A DNA stretch of 9,695 nucleotides from DASQUP01 sp035641235. GTDB taxonomy: Bacteria; Actinomycetota; CADDZG01; WHSQ01. The stretch is from contig DASQUP010000177.1 of NCBI GenBank assembly GCA_035641235.1, positions 1 to 9,695 on the forward strand. The letters are read 5' to 3'. A program made the translations under genes and the position numbers. The notes beneath the pieces were generated by a model. That model searched no databases and had not been told where the DNA came from. It saw only the letters and a list, made by a program, of their open reading frames with translations. Shown here in pieces: positions 6,417-9,695 of this stretch; within the stretch, counting starts at the first letter, position 1; each line of letters opens with the position of its first letter.

Positions 6417-8372
6417 GTGCGAAATTTTGGTCTCCCGACAAAGGTCGGGATACTCAGCATCCTCTTTACGGCCGCGCTCGGAGTGGTCTTATGGAGGACC
6501 CTGGGCAATACGGTCAAAGACCACATAGTCACGAGGGCTCGGAGCGAAGCGCGCCTTCTTACGGACGTGGGGATTGCGCCGCATTTAGTCGGCGGATCGC
6601 TTGCCGGTGGTTTGGATGCCGCGGAGTCCGCGAACCTCGATCAGGCCCTCGGCAGCCTTCAGGGATCTCCCAGTGATCGCATCGTCCGGATCTGGAGCAC
6701 CACGTCCGAGCACGTTTACTCCTCTCCCGGCGTAGTCGACACCGGGGCGAAGCAACCCACCAGCGGCCGCCTAAGCTCGGCGATGGCGGGCGAGGAATCC
6801 GCACAGATCGTTTCATCTGAGCCCGCCGACCACCTCGAGCCCGGCGATCGGGTTCTGAGCATCTATGTGCCTTTGAAGTCCGAGTCGAACCTCGTTCCGG
6901 ACGGTTTCGCCGAGATCCGTATTCCCTATGAACCGATCGCCGAGAAGATCAATGAAGACAGCAATCGAATCGCACTGATCATCGCTGCGGGATTCCTAAC
7001 TCTGGTTTTGATAATTCTCCGGATCGTCGATCGGGCCTCGAAGCGGTTGCGAACCGAGGTTGCGGATCATCAGCGGCAGGCGCTTCACGATCCCCTCACC
7101 GGACTGCCGAACAGAACGCTGTTTGCCGACCGCGTTCAGCAATCGATCAAACAGGCCGGACGAAACAAGACCGGCCTGGGTGTAATGCTTCTCGACCTCG
7201 ACCGGTTCAAGGAGATCAACGACACGCTGGGTCACCACCACGGTGATCTGCTGCTCCAACAGATCGGACCGCGGCTCACAAAGTTGCTGCGCGATACCGA
7301 CTCCGTGGCGCGCCTGGGCGGGGATGAGTTCGCGGTGCTGATGATCGATGTAACTGATCCCGCGGCAGTGGTGCATGTCGCCGACAAGATCAGGCGCGAG
7401 CTCCAGAAGCCGATCCGCGTGCAGGGGCTCAGCCTTCATGTCGACGCGAGCATCGGCATTGCGCTCCATCCGCATCACGGCTCGGACGTCGATACCTTGC
7501 TGCAGCGCGCAGACGTTGCGATGTACATGGCCAAATCCGAAGGCACAGGACGGGCGCTGTATACGGCAGATCGTGACGAAAACAGCCCGGGGCGCCTCGC
7601 TTTGATGGGCGAACTCCGTCACGCCATCGACAGTGGCGAGCTGTTGCTCCACTACCAGCCCCAGGTTCACCTTCGCACCGGCGAAGTCAAAGGTGTGGAA
7701 GCGCTGGTTCGATGGGACCACCCGATGCGCGGCCTGCTGCCCTCCAGCGAGTTCGTGCCCATCGCCGAAAACACCGGCCTGATCGAGCCACTCACGATGG
7801 AAACGCTGCGGATGGCCATCAAACAGGCGCGCGTCTGGCTCGACGAAGCCCGGCAGATGACGGTGTCTGTGAACCTCTCAGTCCGTAGCCTTATCGACGT
7901 AACGCTGGCACGCGAGGTCGACTCCTTGCTGAATCGCTTCAATGTGCCGGCCCATTTTCTCGAGCTGGAGATCACCGAAAGCAGCATCATGGCCGATCCA
8001 ATGCGCGCCCGGGCGACGCTGGTTCAACTGTCTTCGATGGGAGTGCGTCTCTCTATCGATGACTTCGGCACCGGCCACTCGTCGCTCGCCTATCTGAAAC
8101 GCCTTCCGGTGCACGCCCTGAAGATCGACAAGTCATTCGTAATCAACATGGCGTCCGACGAAAACGACCTCGTCATCGTCCAGAGCACCATCGACCTCGC
8201 GCACAACCTGGGCCTCGAGGTAGTGGCCGAGGGAGTCGAGTCGGAGGAGGTGTGGAATCGGCTCAGATCGCTGGGTTGCGACCTGGCCCAAGGGTTCTGG
8301 CGGGGGCGTCCGGTAAAGGCCGAGGAACTCGCGTTCGCCGTCGACATAATCGAGCTCGCCGCCGGCCAGTAG
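6417..8372 (+). CDS. Membrane-anchored GGDEF-EAL protein (c-di-GMP cyclase/phosphodiesterase)
   Basis: A 651-residue signalling protein. A membrane segment lies at about 9-27 and another at about 184-203. Between them is an extracytoplasmic region of about 155 residues with no domain I can name, probably a sensor. The GGDEF domain runs from about 222 to 385: DPLTGLPNRTLF (225-236), LLDLDRFKEINDTLGHHHGD, and the signature GGDEF (301-305), with an inhibitory I-site RxxD at 292-295 five residues before it. The EAL domain runs from about 395 to 645: Glu428 (EALVR), Asn486, Glu518, Asp548-Asp549 (IDDFGTG), Lys569 and Glu605 are all present, so c-di-GMP hydrolysis is likely. The GTG start has a weak SD (AAGG). 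QGFWRGRP near the C-terminus differs slightly from the usual QGY/FxFxRP. The gene looks monocistronic. Which activity dominates cannot be read from sequence. Confidence 0.95.
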   Translation: MRNFGLPTKVGILSILFTAALGVVLWRTLGNTVKDHIVTRARSEARLLTDVGIAPHLVGGSLAGGLDAAESANLDQALGSLQGSPSDRIVRIWSTTSEHVYSSPGVVDTGAKQPTSGRLSSAMAGEESAQIVSSEPADHLEPGDRVLSIYVPLKSESNLVPDGFAEIRIPYEPIAEKINEDSNRIALIIAAGFLTLVLIILRIVDRASKRLRTEVADHQRQALHDPLTGLPNRTLFADRVQQSIKQAGRNKTGLGVMLLDLDRFKEINDTLGHHHGDLLLQQIGPRLTKLLRDTDSVARLGGDEFAVLMIDVTDPAAVVHVADKIRRELQKPIRVQGLSLHVDASIGIALHPHHGSDVDTLLQRADVAMYMAKSEGTGRALYTADRDENSPGRLALMGELRHAIDSGELLLHYQPQVHLRTGEVKGVEALVRWDHPMRGLLPSSEFVPIAENTGLIEPLTMETLRMAIKQARVWLDEARQMTVSVNLSVRSLIDVTLAREVDSLLNRFNVPAHFLELEITESSIMADPMRARATLVQLSSMGVRLSIDDFGTGHSSLAYLKRLPVHALKIDKSFVINMASDENDLVIVQSTIDLAHNLGLEVVAEGVESEEVWNRLRSLGCDLAQGFWRGRPVKAEELAFAVDIIELAAGQ

Positions 8373-8392
8373 GGCGCGCCGCGACCATCCCT

Positions 8393-8429
8393 TGTACACG
8401 GAGCGACAATCATTGTCGTCCTGTGTACA
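8393..8429. promoter_or_regulatory. 37-nt nested dyad with Fur-box-like core, upstream of the MerB-like gene
   Basis: Two 18-nt arms flank a single C at 8411. Fifteen of 18 positions pair by Watson-Crick rules, and two of the other three are G-T. The outer arms are TGTACAC (8393-8399) and GTGTACA (8423-8429). The inner core CGACAAT-C-ATTGTCG (8404-8418) is a perfect 7-1-7 inverted repeat, the layout of Fur-family boxes (consensus TGATAAT-N-ATTATCA), with two differences per half-site. No T-tract follows, so a simple intrinsic terminator of the upstream gene is less likely, though actinobacterial terminators often lack one. A weak -10-like TAGAGT lies at 8454-8459, downstream of the dyad. The regulator is not in this window. 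Confidence 0.55.
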
Positions 8430-8482
8430 CACGTTCCTGGGACGCTAAGGGTCTAGAGTCGGTTTGTTGCTCAAACTTTCTC

Positions 8483-8487
8483 GGAGG
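8483..8487 (+). promoter_or_regulatory. SD that decides between two overlapping ATGs
   Basis: GGAGG lies 7 nt before the ATG at 8495. A second ATG at 8491 is out of frame and only 3 nt from the SD, so 8495 is the start. Confidence 0.7.
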
Positions 8488-8494
8488 TGCATGA

Positions 8495-9166
8495 ATGGCC
8501 ATCGGCGAACTAGCCTCGGGCGTCCGGCTCCACGTGTACGAGTCCTTCGTCGCGCGCGGGCATCCGCCGACTATGCAGGAGATGGCAGACAAGTCCGGAG
8601 CGCCCGCCCATGAGGTCATTAGGGCCTTGGTCCACCTCGAACAAAGCAGAGCCCTGATCCTGAACCCGGCCCGGGACAGAGTGGTCGTCGCCCCGCCCTT
8701 CTCTGCGATTCCGACACCGTTTTGGGTCGAGACGTCCGCCGGCTCGTGGTGGGGGAACTGCGCGTGGGAATCGCTCGGCATCGCCGCTCTCTTGGACCAG
8801 GACGCGGTCGTACGGACTACCGCAGGGGCGCAGGGTCGGCCACTCGAGATCCGGACCTCCGGCGGCGCGGTCGCCGGCTCGGGCGCCGTGATGCACATAC
8901 CGGTCCCCGCCGCACACTGGTGGGACGACGTTCGGTTCACGTGCGCCACGATTCTGTTCTTCTCGACCCGGGAGGAGGTCGACGAATGGTCCGCCCGACA
9001 TGACATCCCGACGGGCAGCGTCCTCGACCTGGGGCAAGCGTGGAGCCTCGCCCAGGACTGGTTCACGGGACGGCTAGATCGAGATTGGCGACGCCTCACC
9101 CCAGCCGAAGCAGCCGAGAGCTTCGACAGGGTGGGACTACGGGGCCACTTCTGGACCCTGGGTTGA
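8495..9166 (+). CDS. Alkylmercury lyase (MerB) family protein, Glu at the catalytic Asp position
   Basis: A 223-residue soluble protein resembling organomercurial lyase. Classical MerB cleaves the carbon-mercury bond by protonolysis using Cys96, Asp99 and Cys159. Here the N-terminal 65 residues form a helix-turn-helix-like domain (PTMQEMADKSGAPAHEVIRALVHLEQSRALIL), as in MerB. The core has WWGNCAWESLG (85-95) with Cys89, and WWDDVRFTCATILFF (142-156) with Cys150; these align with Cys96 and Cys159. The residue at the Asp99 position is Glu92. Spacing between the cysteines is 61 residues against 63 in the classical enzyme. No merA, merR, merT or merP is visible. The family is recognised from motifs only. 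Activity on organomercury is not established, and the many actinobacterial relatives may do something else. A dyad precedes it and an ECF sigma gene follows 135 nt after its stop. Confidence 0.8.
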   Translation: MAIGELASGVRLHVYESFVARGHPPTMQEMADKSGAPAHEVIRALVHLEQSRALILNPARDRVVVAPPFSAIPTPFWVETSAGSWWGNCAWESLGIAALLDQDAVVRTTAGAQGRPLEIRTSGGAVAGSGAVMHIPVPAAHWWDDVRFTCATILFFSTREEVDEWSARHDIPTGSVLDLGQAWSLAQDWFTGRLDRDWRRLTPAEAAESFDRVGLRGHFWTLG

Positions 9167-9210
9167 GTCGCTGAACAGGAACCTCACGGGGTCCGTATGC
9201 TTCCTTGGCG

Positions 9211-9263
9211 GGTCTACCGACCGTGCGTGGGGCAGGGGATGTCCTAGATACGGTCGGTAGACC
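9211..9263. repeat. 14-bp perfect inverted repeat before the ECF sigma gene
   Basis: GGTCTACCGACCGT (9211-9224) and ACGGTCGGTAGACC (9250-9263) are exact reverse complements separated by 25 nt. The heptamer ACCGACC within it recurs in direct orientation at 9277-9283, giving three copies before the sigma gene. No T-run follows the right arm. It may be a transcript-end hairpin of the MerB-like gene or an operator region for the sigma gene. The rest of the gap (9167-9301) shows no clear promoter. Confidence 0.6.
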
Positions 9264-9301
9264 GCTGAGTAAACCAACCGACCCGAGGGGCCGTGAGCCG
9301 C

Positions 9302-9695
9302 ATGGAAGGTGTCCGCCTCGGCAATGAGATGGGCGTCCGGGCCGCCTATGCAGCCCACGGCGGCGAGCTGTACCGGTTCGCCCTGCGTGCTCTTGGCGAC
9401 GCGGGAGCAGCCGAGGAGGCTGTCCAGGAGACGTTCCTGCGCGCCTGGCGCGCAGGGGAGCGATTTGACCCTTCCATTAGCTCCCTCAGGACGTGGCTGT
9501 TCGCGATCGCGCGCAACGTCGTGATCGATATCGGACGCTCCCGTGCGTCACGGCCCCCGCTAACTACGGAGGAGCAGGACACGATCGCTGTAGACGACCC
9601 GGTCGATACGGTTCTGGTCGCATGGCAGATAGAAGAGGCGCTCAGGCGTATCAGCCCCGACCACAGGACTGCCATAGTCGAGACCTACTACCGAG
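9302..9695 (+). CDS. ECF-type RNA polymerase sigma factor (3' end cut by window edge)
   Basis: An extracytoplasmic-function sigma-70 family factor that would direct RNA polymerase to a small stress or signal regulon. Visible are 131 residues. Region 2 covers about 14-78: AYAAHGGELYRFALRALGD, AEEAVQETFLRAWRAG, then the -10-recognising FDPSISSLRTWLFAIARNVVIDIGRSR. A variable linker (about 80-105) follows, and region 4 begins at about 106 with VAWQIEEALRRISPDHRTAIVETYYR, where the window ends; the -35-binding helix-turn-helix is outside. The ATG at 9302 is used here. An in-frame GTG at 9293 is an alternative, and GAGGGG at 9285-9290 is not ideally spaced for either. Such genes are often followed by an anti-sigma gene, which would lie beyond the window. 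The ECF group cannot be assigned from this fragment. Confidence 0.93.
   Translation, partial: MEGVRLGNEMGVRAAYAAHGGELYRFALRALGDAGAAEEAVQETFLRAWRAGERFDPSISSLRTWLFAIARNVVIDIGRSRASRPPLTTEEQDTIAVDDPVDTVLVAWQIEEALRRISPDHRTAIVETYYR

Noticed and set aside
9178..9197. GGAACC followed by TCCGTA, resembling an autoregulated ECF promoter.
   Set aside because: The spacing (about 11 nt) is too short for the usual GGAAC to CGT distance of about 16-17, so I do not call it.
9436..9456. 21-nt palindrome with 10-bp perfect arms (CCTGCGCGCC / GGCGCGCAGG) inside the ECF sigma gene.
   Set aside because: It encodes conserved region 2 residues LRAWRA with ordinary GC-rich codons; the symmetry is explained by the coding sequence.
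1..9695. Search for tRNA or rRNA genes, CRISPR repeats, insertion sequences or phage genes.
   Set aside because: No cloverleaf-like block, regular repeat array, transposase or integrase motif was seen by eye.

Overview
This is a GC-rich window with short intergenic gaps. It looks like a chromosomal segment of an actinomycete (Actinomycetota), probably a deep-branching or uncultured one. The main reasons are an actinobacterial-type coproheme decarboxylase (His/Tyr/His pattern), a HemE starting region typical of the phylum, a small DUF6457-like gene beside mobA, several GTG starts, and genes without Shine-Dalgarno (SD) sites that look leaderless. I see no tRNA, rRNA, CRISPR array, insertion sequence or integrase.

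Layout. (1) Minus strand, 2126 down to 1: mobA (molybdenum cofactor guanylyltransferase), a 73-residue DUF6457-like protein whose start overlaps the mobA end by 20 nt, then glmM (phosphoglucosamine mutase), cut by the left window edge. (2) A 54-bp divergent intergenic region, 2127-2180. (3) Plus strand, 2181-6321: a zinc-dependent alcohol dehydrogenase followed by a compact heme block, hemE, cgoX (hemY/hemG) and chdC (hemQ). (4) 6417-8372: a membrane-anchored GGDEF-EAL cyclic-di-GMP enzyme with both motifs intact. (5) 8495-9166: a stand-alone gene of the alkylmercury lyase (MerB) family, preceded by a large nested dyad. (6) 9302 to the right edge: an ECF sigma factor, truncated at the window end and preceded by a 14-bp perfect inverted repeat.

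How they work together. HemE makes coproporphyrinogen III, CgoX oxidises it to coproporphyrin III, and ChdC decarboxylates coproheme to heme b. This is the coproporphyrin-dependent pathway; the ferrochelatase step (CpfC) is not encoded here. GlmM supplies glucosamine-1-phosphate for peptidoglycan. MobA attaches GMP to molybdopterin. The GGDEF-EAL protein can in principle both make and break c-di-GMP.

Most of the window is ordinary housekeeping. The part most worth a second look is 8373-9301: a MerB-like protein with Glu in place of the catalytic Asp, no merA or merR nearby, a Fur-box-like core inside a 37-nt dyad upstream, and a second strong dyad leading into an ECF sigma gene. I do not claim a new system; whether these elements form one unit is inference.
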